Positions 29,001 to 35,556 of a stretch of 64,000 nt of DNA are shown piece by piece; the first letter of the stretch is position 1, and every line of letters begins with the position of its first letter. Origin of the DNA: Cyprinodon diabolis (taxonomy: Eukaryota; Chordata; Actinopteri; Cyprinodontiformes; Cyprinodontidae); contig CM060082.1 of assembly GCA_030533445.1 (NCBI GenBank), positions 40,456,817-40,520,816 on the forward strand. Direction: 5' to 3'. The translations under genes were made by a program, and so were the position numbers. The notes under the pieces are model-generated. The model saw only the letters and a list, made by a program, of their open reading frames with translations, did no database searches and was not told where the DNA came from.

Positions 29001-32000
29001 CAGGACCACATAGCCAAGCGGCCTGGGTCGCATTGGGAAAAATGAGATCTGCGTTGTTCAGAACGCCGTGAAAAGATCAGATCCATGTCGCATATGGGCC
29101 AAAAAAAAATCTGATTTAGGTCACTTCAGGCTGCCGTTTGAACGTAGCCTAAGTGTCTGAAAGGGGGGTCGTTAAAGAGAATTATTGGCCTGGTTGAATA
29201 AGTGAGGTTCTCCGCTCTCCTGTACAGGGGCTGCGATGATAGCAGGAAGGAATCAACTCTAGTGTGGAATTGTAGGTTTTTGAAAGCTGAAACCTGAGTC
29301 CACCCCCTCTGTTTAATGTTGTTAATTCTTAACATAGATGGCTTCCTTCACTCCCCATCCAAACAACCTATCTTCTTTGACCAAAATGTAGTCCTCAAAA
29401 GAATGTCCTTTGTCCATAAGGTGTAGATGTACCACAGTTTTGTCAGAAGGAATTCGTTTTGAAGACTTTTCGCTTCCCATCCAGGAAGCTTTTTCATAAA
29501 AAATGAAAGTGACTGAAAATTTCAATTGAAAAAGTTTTCTGGATGGAAAGCAAAACGTCTTCAAACTTGTAAACAAAATCCAGTGGTTTGTTTTTAATTT
29601 TCTTTTATGGAATGACTATGACCCGGATAACTGAGAATCTTTAGTAGCATTTTAGAACAGGTTTTGATGTAATCTGAGATATTTAGAGACCCAAAAATAT
29701 GTCCTAAAATACATAAATGTTCCAATAAGTATATGTAACTTTTAATATATTATTTTCTTTGATATTATTTTCTTAAAAAAATGACAAGATTGTATAAACT
29801 TCACTTTTTATGCAAAGAAGTAATCAGATGTATTTTTGAGGGGTTAAAAGTTTGCATTACGGTGATTTTTTTGGGGTCACAGTTTAAAATGTTCTAGAAC
29901 ATTATCTGACTTTCAGGCCCTGCTGCTCTTTGACCTGTTAAATGGTTGATTAGGGGAAGCCTTAGCCTGATGATTCACTTATTGTCTTCAGATAATTCAG
30001 TGGGAATAATCTAACAGGTATGAAGGTAGCAGTTCAGTGTGGCATCTCTGACCAAACATCATAGATTAAACCGTCTGAAACAGATTGAGGTTTCTGGTTC
30101 CTGTGATGTTGCTGAATTCTGTCGTCAGAATGAAGTTTGGTGCTGATGTCGCATCGCTGACGTCTATTTCAGGTGAGCACGCCAGCAGTGAAGCAGCCGC
30201 CTCATTCGCAACCCCCGTCTCAGCAGTCCCTATCGAGCGAGAAGCATCATGGTCACGACGCCACCACGGCCTCGCCGCGCACGCTTCAGCGCCAGAGGTC
30301 AGTACGCACACATCAAAGCAGAGCTGACTGAATGGCGTCGCCCCAGAACTGGACTGTTCCCTATTTCCTGTTAAGCTGTGCTGTTTCAGCTTATTTCCAT
30401 TCAGTTTTTTTTAATATTCTCCTGTTGCTCCCCCTGCTGGTCATCTGTGGAACTTTATTTGCTCTGTTGGCCTTCATTCGTTTAAGCGGTTCTGCAGCCT
30501 AGTCTAGGTGGATTTTTTAAGGATTAGATCAGAGCTGCTGCAAGTGTTTCCTATCAATTTTAATTTATTTTACATAAAATACAGCTTTGATCTTTTTTGT
30601 TTAAGAGCCAGATCCCATCAGATGTTTCCACATTTTTTGTCTGTGATCTTTTCTCCATCAAATGTTTATGTAGGACGGTTTAACCTTACAGATCAGGGTC
30701 TGTTCTTCTCCATCAGACTCAGTTTGGGTCGTTGTTTTTGTTTACTAGCATTTTTGACCTCGTTACAGTTAAAGATTAATCCAGGTATCCTTGCCGAGTT
30801 GGATTTATTTATATAAAGCCTTAAAAAAAAAAAACGATCACTATGTTTTTATTTTTGAAACTATGAGAGGTTATAGAGGGCTGCGTTATGTCATATTTAA
30901 AGGTCTATTTTAGTGAGACTCCTTTAAACATAGATGGTATTAACATACAAAGCTGCTGCAGAACAAGAAGGTTCTACTAACAGGGTTCCCGCGGGTCCTT
31001 AAAAAGTCTTAAAAGGCATTGAATTCTTCAAAATAAAATTAAGGCCTTAATTGTTATTAAATTGTCTTAAATCAGTCTTTCATGGGTCTTATATTTTAAA
31101 ACATCATAAATAGGATTATTTTTATTACGATTTATTTCTGTACTCTAAATAAAACATTAAAATAGAAAATTTGTACTTATTTTTTTTAATAAAAAAAAAA
31201 AAGCGGCTCTCCATTATTGGTTCCGTCCCGATAGCGGAACCAATCAAAGCGTTGTTGCAGCAGGGACATTTGGGAGATGCGCCATTAACTTTTGTCTGGA
31301 AAATATGAGCAAGTGTAAATGTAACCAAAATTGTCTCCAGCCAAGAGTTTTCTCCATGGCTAAAACCAGGGAACATACATGAGGCTCAGTGGATTTAGTG
31401 CAAGAAGCGATTCAAGCTCAGAACGATGGGAATTAAGGCAGTGGAGTCGCACATGCGAAGCGCGAAACGCAAAGCGTCAAAATTGAGTTACAGAGAAACA
31501 GCCGGTATTTCTCAGTTTAGTTCCACCCTTGTCTCTGCATCGCCTCCACTTATCACCAAATCAAACATACTAAGAAAACGATACAAAGAAAAATAGCTGC
31601 AAAAAAGACTTAGCACTGGTTATGTTGTGGCTTTAAAACTGATTTGTTTTGTTCACTGCTAAAACAAAGTTTGTGAATTCAATTAAATAATTGTTCAAAT
31701 ATATCTGTGATTTGTGTGTTTTTAGCTTTCTTCCTGTATGGGAAGCTTTTCAAAATTTGACACAGCGCAGTGGTTTATGTTAAAATAAACCTTTGGGTTA
31801 AGTTGTCGCAAGCGGGTGCTGATGGGTCGATGGATTGCTTTAGTTTGTCTAAAGCAGAGGTCTTCAACACGGGGTCCATGGGGGTACTGCATGGGGGTCG
31901 CAAAAGTTTTGGTGAAGTTGACTTTTGTTTTTACATTCCCACCTGCAATTTTTTCCACTAATTGAAATGTCTTTAAATCCACATTAACATGAATTCATCA

Positions 32001-33816
32001 CACTGTAGTGTGATAGAAGATGTCTTTCAGTCATCAATGCACACATTCAGCGACACACAGGAGCTCTTTCAAGCTGGGCACCGTTTCATTCACAACACCT
32101 GTCCCATCAACCAGGAATCAGAAATACTTTAATAATCCCAGGGAAAAATTACTTTAGTTACATTAATCCATCTTTAATAGAGGCACTATAGGACCTTTTT
32201 GATAGAACAAAATGAGAGGTTGTAGAGTGCTGCGTCCTCAGAGTAGGTTTCCTGTAAGTAAACATAAAATACACTTTACTCTGTTTCTGGCTTGTTTAAC
32301 CCTCTCTGGCTCAGATTAAGTTGTAGTTGCAGGAAAAATCTGATATTTGGACAAAATGACCATATGGGGTAGTAATATACAATTCAGGCTTTTTTTTTTT
32401 TTTATAGACTTTCACATGCAATGAATTCTGGGATGTTGCAGATTTACAAGAGTGGCCCGGAGTGGAAAATTAACAAAAATAAAAAATATATGTTCTCAAA
32501 CTTTTTCTCCACCGAATTCCCAAAACCTCTTGAGAAGGCAGTTTCTGTTAAACTGTTGCTCAAAATATAGGATAAACTAGTAGATAAAGCATGTAGCATC
32601 CATTGGTACCTGTCTGGGCACACGTTGCGAATCCACAACATTGAAATCAAGATGCCTCTGGTGAAAAACCCAGAGGAGATAAAATCTACCAATTGGCATG
32701 TGTCATGTCTAAACACATTCATGATTCATCTTATGTAGTATTGATTTCAAAATAATGGAAATTGGTAGTGATACTTATATGAAATTGGTGCTTAGAAAGG
32801 ACTCAGCCATGTTGAAAGTGAGTCAGCAGTGCTCTCTGGTGAGCTGGAGAGAAACTGTTTGTTGCAAATGCACACTAAGTCCTTCTGTTGTACTTCTGAG
32901 TAACAAAAGCTCTTAAAATATGGATGTGGAGTATTTAGCTAAGTGGCATTTAGCTGTTGCAAATCTGCAACATCTGCCTGGAAAGGGTTAAAACACATGG
33001 CTCATGTTAATGATCAAAATATGATGATGGGAGGTGAGCCCAAAATGACTTTTTTGTTGAGGTTTTTTTTCCACTTTTTTAGTGCAAAAAAAAAAATCAG
33101 AAATTGGATAATGGTTTACCTGGTTTCTGCCTGAATAAACACTGATCTATATCTGAGGTCAGGTTCCTGTTTTCTAGTTTTTGGAGTGTTCCTAGTTTCC
33201 CTGTTAACAGATGAGGACTGTGAGAAACCCTTGTTAAAGTTTTTTTTTTGCAGCAGCAGCAGCAGTCAGAGGAGTCCGTCTCCAGGACCCAACCACGTCG
33301 CCTCCAGCAGCAACACCTCCAACTCTGCCTCGGCGCCCCCCAACGCCTCGTCGGCCCGACCTTCCTGCTCCCTCACCCCCACGCTGGCCACCCACTTTAA
33401 CGAGAACCTTATCAAACACGTGCAGGGATGGCCTGCAGAACACGCAGAGAAACAGGTCAGTTCTTAAAATCAGCTTTTTTTTTTATCCTTCCAACCTTTA
33501 TTTTCGTCATTTTTAACATCCACCATCAAACAGGCATCCAGACTACGCGAAGAAGCTCACAGCATGGGGAGCATCTGCATGTCTGAGAACTGCACCGAGC
33601 TCAAAAACCTGCGCTCTCTGGTCAGAGTCTGTGAAATCCAAGCCACCCTGCGGGAGCAGAGGTAAAAAAAAAAAAAACGCCGTCTTCTCGGTTGCTCCGC
33701 GTCTCATTCCTGATGTCTGATCATCCTCTCTCCGTCTCTCCCACAGGATATTGTTTCTGAGACAGCAAATCAAAGAACTTGAAAAGTTGAAGAATCAAAA
33801 TTCCTTCATGGTCTGA
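2024..33816 (+). CDS. wac: WW domain-containing adaptor with coiled-coil (WAC), 13 coding exons
   Basis: WAC is a nuclear adaptor. In mammals it links the RNF20/RNF40 ubiquitin ligase to RNA polymerase II for H2B ubiquitination, and it also acts in autophagy and mTORC1 control. Coding exons: 2024-2064, 2264-2294, 3093-3285, 12742-12833, 13281-13396, 13480-13595, 23451-23705, 27256-27378, 27473-27621, 30173-30297, 33254-33455, 33534-33661, 33747-33816. All junctions are GT-AG and phases agree, giving 546 codons. Visible regions: conserved N-terminus [10 protein letters not shown] domain about 121-152 (W127, W149), Ser/Pro-rich middle, and a C-terminal coiled coil about 482-546 ending NQNSFMV. 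Relative to human WAC (about 647 residues) one block of about 100 residues after residue 196 is absent. Teleosts can carry two wac paralogues; I cannot say which this is. Confidence 0.95.
2264..2294 (+). CDS. wac: wac coding exon 2
   Basis: This 31-base micro-exon follows a pyrimidine tract and CAG at 2261-2263. It completes Gly14 and reads [10 protein letters not shown], the conserved WAC segment, then meets the donor GTACTT. It is far too short for ORF searches and is supported by phase and family match. Confidence 0.9.
2295..3092. other. wac intron 2
   Basis: Nothing recognisable beyond the splice sites. It is AT-rich and contains no clear repeat family. Confidence 0.5.
3093..3285 (+). 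CDS. wac: wac coding exon 3
   Basis: It encodes residues 25-89 and follows the acceptor TTCCAG. It includes [19 protein letters not shown] and HRVRERDG, all typical of WAC. The segment is basic and serine-rich and probably carries the nuclear localisation signal. Donor GTGAGG; ends in phase 1. Confidence 0.93.
3680..3832. mobile_element. Short palindromic MITE-like repeat (CTGCAGG family)
   Basis: The ends are inverted copies: GTCGGTCCTCGAGGGCTG at the left and the complementary CAGGACTCGAGGACAGAC at the right. The interior arms, about CTGCAGGTTTGAGAGGTTTC and its inverse, also pair. A degenerate relative is at 22376-22560. This is a very common non-autonomous repeat of fish genomes. Confidence 0.6.
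4254..4735. mobile_element. Non-autonomous MITE (GTACACGGTGCGATTTT ends)
   Basis: The left end reads GCGTACACGGTGCGATTTTT. The right end, inverted, reads ACACTGTGTGATTTTCGGGG. Internal blocks, for example AGAGGCTGATCGC and TAACCCCCTGTAC, recur in inverted orientation at 6450-6475 and again near 61360-61400, so three copies of one family are present. Confidence 0.55.
6329..6764. mobile_element. Non-autonomous MITE, second copy of the GTACACRGTRCGATTTT family
   Basis: Terminal inverted repeats: GCCGGGCGTACACAGTACGA at the left and the inverse of TATCGCACAGTGTAGCCCGC at the right. TAA lies just left of the element and TTA just right. The three-base TWA target suggests PIF/Harbinger, but the boundaries are uncertain by a few bases. 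Confidence 0.55.
7840..8514 (+). mobile_element. Deleted hAT transposon with C-terminal transposase relic
   Basis: At 8197-8283 a frame reads [17 protein letters not shown] then [11 protein letters not shown] and stop. This matches the end of the hAT dimerisation domain (usual motif C-E-x-G-F-S-x-M-N-x-I-K). Most of the transposase is gone. A second copy at 44200-45060 shares both the flanks and this relic, so the internal deletion predates copying. Confidence 0.6.
9715..10275 (-). mobile_element. 3' end of a non-LTR retrotransposon (L2/Rex-like tail)
   Basis: Read on the - strand, it holds the blocks CCACTCTGCAGAATCTGTTA, GGCCTCGGCAGATGGCCGCT and CAACTGGTTTTC, and ends with CAATTTGAAT-like A/T repeats (TTCAATTCAC on the + strand). 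The same blocks in the same order recur on the + strand at 54955-55277 and 56690-57080. No coding frame remains. Confidence 0.55.
10965..11064 (+). mobile_element. Short non-LTR retrotransposon 3' tail
   Basis: About 100 bases share the terminal part of the family at 9715-10275: a CGATGTAATCAGCTGGTTTTC-like block, TGATCTG, then CTATAGAGATAAAACTGAAT and TTGAAT. It is a heavily truncated insertion. Confidence 0.45.
11238..11821. mobile_element. PIF/Harbinger-type MITE with TTA target duplication
   Basis: It is bounded by TTA at 11235-11237 and 11822-11824. Terminal inverted repeats are GGCTAAGTTCACACTGCAGC at the left and the inverse of GCTGCAGTGTGAACGTAGCC at the right. Three-base TWA duplications and such ends are the hallmark of PIF/Harbinger MITEs. 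A diverged relative lies at 28689-29149. No coding potential. Confidence 0.75.
11910..12254. mobile_element. GC-rich PIF/Harbinger-type MITE with TTA target duplication
   Basis: TTA at 11907-11909 and 12255-12257 flanks ends TGCTACGTTCACACCGGACG and the inverse of CGTCCGGTGTGAACGCAGCA. The arms extend through CAGCAGGAGCAGC and its complement. The GC-rich interior creates long chance open frames on both strands; none is a gene. Confidence 0.75.
12742..12833 (+). CDS. wac: wac coding exon 4
   Basis: It encodes residues 89-119, a Ser/Asn/His-rich linker ([20 protein letters not shown]) just before the WW domain. Acceptor CTTACAG, donor GTACGT. The 9.5 kb intron upstream is full of transposon remnants. 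Confidence 0.92.
13281..13396 (+). CDS. wac: wac coding exon 5 (WW domain)
   Basis: It encodes residues 120-158 and almost the whole WW domain: [17 protein letters not shown] followed by [16 protein letters not shown]. Both signature tryptophans, the aromatic YYY core and the WEKP end are intact, so ligand binding to proline-rich partners should be possible. Acceptor CCTCAG, donor GTAATG, ends in phase 2. Confidence 0.96.
13480..13595 (+). CDS. wac: wac coding exon 6
   Basis: It encodes residues 158-197 ([37 protein letters not shown]). In human WAC the next residues begin Met-Glu-Asp. This exon ends with a single A of a split codon before the donor GTAAGT, exactly the phase for that missing exon. 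It also joins in frame to the exon at 23451. Confidence 0.94.
14852..15269 (-). pseudogene. Pogo-like DDE transposase, C-terminal fragment with frameshift and one terminal repeat
   Basis: On the - strand from 15132 the frame reads [40 protein letters not shown], typical of the C-terminal part of pogo/Tigger-type transposases in fish. A one-base shift near 14930 leads to [16 protein letters not shown] and a stop at 14852-14854, the acidic tail of the same family. The right end (about 15244-15269) carries CTTATAGTCCGGAATTTACG, the same terminal repeat as the pogo element at 40192-41193. It is dead and 5'-deleted. Confidence 0.65.
15445..16846. mobile_element. hAT-type non-autonomous element with perfect 8-bp target duplication
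   Basis: TTAAAAAC at 15437-15444 and at 16847-16854 flanks the element. Ends are TAGGGCTGCAACAACGAATC and the inverse of AATCGTTAGTTGCTGCCCTA. Eight-base duplications with TAGGG ends fit hAT. The 1.4 kb interior has no surviving transposase frame that I recognise. It lies in the big wac intron. Confidence 0.8.
16866..17060 (+). mobile_element. tRNA-derived SINE
   Basis: It begins with GGGGGAGTGGGGCCTATTGG (degenerate A box), then has a B-box-like GGTTATAAGATTGAGCC about 45 bases on. It continues with CCTGAGCAAGACCCTTAACC and ends with ATTTCTCCAATGTGAGATCA and an AATAAAG tail. These blocks are characteristic of teleost tRNA-derived SINEs. It sits immediately next to the hAT element ending at 16846. 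Confidence 0.7.
17687..17971 (-). pseudogene. Possible LINE reverse transcriptase C-terminal relic
   Basis: On the - strand the frame contains [20 protein letters not shown]. It resembles the conserved tail of L2/CR1-type ORF2 proteins, where an (R)(R/A)AF-x(3)AP-x-x-W pattern precedes a helical end. Support is one short motif only. Confidence 0.35.
18985..19045. repeat. CATCCAGGAAGCTTTTTC repeat motif, copy 1
   Basis: It contains TTCCCATCCAGGAAGCTTTT followed by a GAAATGTCAGGAATAG block. The same motif occurs at 28495-28560, 29455-29494 and, inverted, at 24165-24230 and 29524-29566. I link it to the terminal region of a Penelope-like element because the coding relic at 29175-29450 lies next to two of the copies. 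Confidence 0.5.
19023..19708 (-). pseudogene. Remnant with a THAP-like domain and a RING-like fragment
   Basis: On the - strand, 19708-19590 reads [12 protein letters not shown] then [10 protein letters not shown]. This matches the second half of a THAP zinc finger, except that the cysteine before SKHF is serine. Downstream on the same strand, about 19190-19140, is [11 protein letters not shown], like the start of a Siah-type RING. The segment 19160-19265 is matched by an inverted, diverged copy at 19295-19400 (QFECLVW). No intact protein is possible. THAP domains occur in P-element-like and Kolobok transposons. Confidence 0.4.
20426..21088. mobile_element. hAT-type MITE with perfect 8-bp target duplication
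   Basis: ATGTTAAC at 20418-20425 and 21089-21096 flanks ends TAGGGATGCACGATATTGGG and the inverse of CCGATAATATTGTGCATCCC-TA. The interior alternates GATATT and ATATCA blocks and is strongly self-complementary. It has no coding capacity. Confidence 0.8.
21720..22087. mobile_element. hAT-type MITE (GGTTCGG-rich ends)
   Basis: Ends are TAGGGGTGGAATGGTTCACA and the inverse of AATAAACCGTTCCATCCCTA. The flanking octamers GTTAAGAT and ATTAAAAT agree at six of eight positions, a decayed duplication. GGTTCGGTTC and its complement fill both arms. It is a classic fish hAT MITE. Confidence 0.7.
22376..22560. mobile_element. Degenerate copy of the CTGCAGG palindromic MITE
   Basis: It starts AGTACTCAAGGGCTGTTATC and ends CTGCAGGACAGCAGCCACCG followed by AGGACTGACT. 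The arms pair with each other and match the copy at 3680-3832. Confidence 0.45.
23451..23705 (+). CDS. wac: wac coding exon 7 of this model (Ser/Pro-rich)
   Basis: It encodes residues 197-282. It is rich in Ser, Pro and Thr, then carries the conserved block [20 protein letters not shown] (here [20 protein letters not shown]) and KINE at the end. Acceptor CCACAG, donor GTGAGC, phase 1 at both ends. Confidence 0.94.
23706..27255. other. wac intron with only short or decayed repeats
   Basis: No gene seen. It holds a CATCCAGG-type repeat at 24165-24230, poly-T runs at 24376-24398 and 26540-26558, and a decayed hAT-like MITE at 24692-24873 (GAGATGCACC and inverse AACGTGCATCTC). A TTAAAATCATTAAG-rich repeat lies at 25335-25735. 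Confidence 0.45.
24692..24873. mobile_element. Decayed hAT-like MITE
   Basis: Ends AGAGATGCACCTTTCC and the inverse of GGAACGTGCATCTCCCT pair over about 15 bases, with CGTCCGATATCGGACC in between. No clear target duplication remains. Similar in style to the element at 20426-21088. Confidence 0.4.
27256..27378 (+). CDS. wac: wac coding exon 8 of this model
   Basis: It encodes residues 282-323 ([38 protein letters not shown]), a predicted helical segment highly conserved in WAC. Acceptor CTGTAG, donor GTAAAG. Confidence 0.94.
27473..27621 (+). CDS. wac: wac coding exon 9 of this model
   Basis: It encodes residues 323-372, including [20 protein letters not shown] and PRISTPQTN, a near-invariant WAC block with Ser-Pro sites. 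Acceptor CCAACAG, donor GTGAGT, ends in phase 0. Confidence 0.94.
27735..28405 (-). pseudogene. L2-type LINE fragment: reverse transcriptase C-terminus and 3' tail
   Basis: On the - strand from about 28405 it reads [19 protein letters not shown], a stop, then [40 protein letters not shown] and [10 protein letters not shown]. This is the well-known C-terminal region of fish L2/CR1 reverse transcriptases (thumb and tail). The internal TAA and missing upstream RT show it is dead. The 3' tail runs down to about 27735 inside a wac intron. Confidence 0.75.
28689..29149. mobile_element. Diverged PIF/Harbinger MITE
   Basis: Ends GGTTACTTTAACACTGCAGG and the inverse of GGCTGCCGTTTGAACGTAGCC correspond to those of the element at 11238-11821. 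TTA lies to the left and TAA to the right. Internal blocks such as GATCAGATTCGTATCGGATT and GGTCGCATTG are shared in style with that copy. Confidence 0.6.
29175..29460 (-). pseudogene. Penelope-like retroelement relic (C-terminal GIY-YIG region)
   Basis: On the - strand the frame reads [40 protein letters not shown], then a stop. Further on, in a shifted frame, [17 protein letters not shown] can be read. This order (HLHL, GHSFED, [16 protein letters not shown]) is the C-terminal end of fish Penelope-like elements that carry a GIY-YIG nuclease. It is truncated and contains stops. Confidence 0.6.
29455..29566. repeat. Foldback pair of CATCCAGGAAGC motifs
   Basis: The left arm, GAAGACTTTTCGCTTCCCAT plus CCAGGAAGCTTTTTCA, pairs with the right arm TTGAAAAAGTTTTCTGGATG plus GAAAGCAAAACGTCTTCAA across a 29-base spacer. 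It can form a long hairpin in the wac pre-mRNA. It probably marks the junction of two oppositely oriented Penelope-like termini. Confidence 0.6.
30173..30297 (+). CDS. wac: wac coding exon 10 of this model
   Basis: It encodes residues 373-414, starting [10 protein letters not shown] and ending ASPRTLQRQ. The Gln/Pro/His-rich middle diverges from mammals but both ends match. Acceptor TTTCAG, donor GTCAGT, ends in phase 2. Confidence 0.9.
30980..31600 (+). pseudogene. Transposon-derived BED/zinc-finger-like fragment
   Basis: The left part carries GGGTTCCCGCGGGTCCTTAA and repeated TCTTAAA, a frequent fish repeat. At 31305-31382 a frame starts [12 protein letters not shown] and stops. At 31426-31596 another 56-codon frame reads [20 protein letters not shown] and then [15 protein letters not shown]. 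The pattern [14 protein letters not shown] is typical of the zinc-finger part of hAT-related proteins common in fish. Two broken frames mean it is not a gene. Confidence 0.45.
32116..32165 (-). repeat. Short SINE/LINE 3' tail
   Basis: Read on the - strand it gives TTTTCCCTGGGATTATTAAA then GTATTTCTGATT, the common AATAAAG-type tail shared by fish SINEs and their partner LINEs. Nothing else remains. Confidence 0.4.
33254..33455 (+). CDS. wac: wac coding exon 11 of this model
   Basis: It encodes residues 414-481: a serine run, [10 protein letters not shown], a Ser/Ala-rich stretch, then [20 protein letters not shown] and [10 protein letters not shown]. The acceptor sits in five tandem CAG units (33251-33265) after a T-run, so the exact first base is uncertain in steps of three. 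I used the first CAG, which gives five serines; human has three. Confidence 0.88.
33534..33661 (+). CDS. wac: wac coding exon 12 of this model (coiled coil)
   Basis: It encodes residues 482-524, [12 protein letters not shown] through [20 protein letters not shown], the start of the C-terminal coiled coil that in mammals binds the RNF20/40 complex. The upstream intron is only 78 bases (33456-33533). Acceptor AACAG, donor GTAAAA. Confidence 0.94.
33747..33816 (+). CDS. wac: wac terminal coding exon (stop codon)
   Basis: It encodes [19 protein letters not shown] then FMV and TGA at 33814-33816, identical in pattern to the WAC C-terminus. Acceptor CCACAG. The upstream intron is 85 bases. Confidence 0.95.
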
Positions 33817-34198
33817 GAACTTTGGGGTCGAGAGTTTGTTGTTTTGGGGGAGGGGCGGGAAACCCATTGCACAGAGCGGTTTGGTTCCTCTCAGAGCCAG
33901 TCTTAACAGAGCTGGATTGGACCGGGAGAGATGGAGGTAGGGGAGGGTTGAGGGGGGGTCGCTTTACAAGACTTAGTTTTGTAAAAACCCACGGTGTGTT
34001 TAACGGGGGGCGGGGATGTAGATTTCTTGTAGATGTTGTTATCTATGTTGTAAATATGTTTTGTAGATGGAAGCCATGGAAAGCCATGCTAATCAAAAGC
34101 TTTGGACATCCAGACTAATCAGCAGTCCTTCATCTTTAACTCATCTGCAGACTTCAAGCTTGGTTCTGTCACTCGGCACGTCACCGAAACGTTGGAGG

Positions 34199-34201
<3 letters not shown>

Positions 34202-34231
<30 letters not shown>
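34202..34231 (+). repeat. Run of 30 G within the wac 3' UTR
   Basis: An uninterrupted guanine homopolymer, directly preceded by GGGGA. In RNA this could form a G-quadruplex. Such runs are also prone to length error in assemblies. Confidence 0.9.
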
Positions 34232-34232
<1 letters not shown>

Positions 34233-34817
34233 GACGCCCCTCTGCTATCAGTGGTCCGTCAGCAGCTTCTGGTGGCCCTGCATTACCTAGTCTGAAAAGA
34301 ATCAGTGCCTGGTGGTTGGTGAAGTGAGTGATTATTTAAAATAAAAAAAGAGAGAAAAACAAAAAAAAAATCAGTGGTGGGATGTGACGGCGTGCTGCTT
34401 TGGACCATTTCCCGCTAAACTTTCCCCGCCCCACCTCTTCATCCGACGCATCCCTACTTTCTGTGTTGTGCTTTATTTTCTTCTCCTTTTGGGTTCCCGC
34501 TGTTAATGTTCCTCCCTCCTCCTCTTTGACTTCTCAAGTTGAGGTTGTACCTCTTGTTTTCATTCCTTTGTACAGTTGCTAACATAAACAGTGGAGTTTT
34601 AAGAGAGACAGAGTTAAAAAAAAAAGGTTTTATTTATAAGAGTTGTAGTGATGAGCAGTAAATCACAACGATAGCCACACATTTTCACCAGCGCCCGGTC
34701 GAGGAGCTGTAGTACGGCTTCAGCAGGCTTCAACCAAGGCGGGTGCATGTGGAGCACCTCTACAGTCAGCGCAGGGCAACGAGAGGTCAAAGCTCAAATG
34801 TGAAATGTACGTATTGT

Positions 34818-34823
34818 AATAAA
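34818..34823 (+). terminator. wac polyadenylation signal AATAAA
   Basis: A canonical AATAAA about 1.0 kb after the wac stop, followed within 35 bases by a T-rich and GT-rich stretch (GTTTTTATTGGATGTGTG), as expected of a cleavage region. Confidence 0.6.
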
Positions 34824-35500
34824 CATGTTAAACTGAAGCTAGCCCTGTTTTTATTGGATGTGTGAAATATGGTTGTAATATTTGTTTCCTTGTAGGGCTG
34901 AGTAATATAGCCTAAAAATCTATATTTTTTTGTCCTATCCTGATAACGATTATGATTATAACACCCTTTGTTCATTCTTTAAAAACTATATATTAGTATA
35001 TCAGTGAATGCATGCCCCAGTAATCAGCACCACAATCAAAACATTACTCTTGAAAACATACAAACTCAAAATGGGGTTCTTCAGGCCGCCAAGTGCATAA
35101 AGAAATAAGATTTATAACACTAAAAATCCCGTAGTAACTGCATTGAATTTGCTTATGGAGTAAAAGATGAAAAATATATTTTTAATTTTCTTTTTGTCAC
35201 AACTTTTTATTCATTTAGATGATTATGATTCAAAAGTATTGTGATGATAAAATAAGTTCCTGATGATGAAAAGAACCAAAAGAATTCTCAATGAAGTGAA
35301 GTCAAGGCCCCTGCTGACACCTGCTGGTGGTTTTGCGGAGCTGCAGCTGGCTGGAAGTCCTCCACACCTAAAACTGGTTCTGATGAATCTCCACCAATTA
35401 GAATAGTACTTTTTATTTTATATATATATATTTTTTTTTTTCTTAAAAAAAATTGTTGACCTCCATAAAATAGGAGGTTGAAAAAGGAGATACATTAGAA

Positions 35501-35556
<56 letters not shown>

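Larger units (their letters stand above)
33817..34823 (+). other. wac: wac 3' UTR
   Basis: Non-coding sequence from the stop codon to the first good AATAAA. It includes GGGG-rich tracts at 33846-34015, a run of 30 G at 34202-34231 and an A-rich tract. The end is inferred from the poly(A) signal; transcripts could end earlier or later. Confidence 0.6.
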
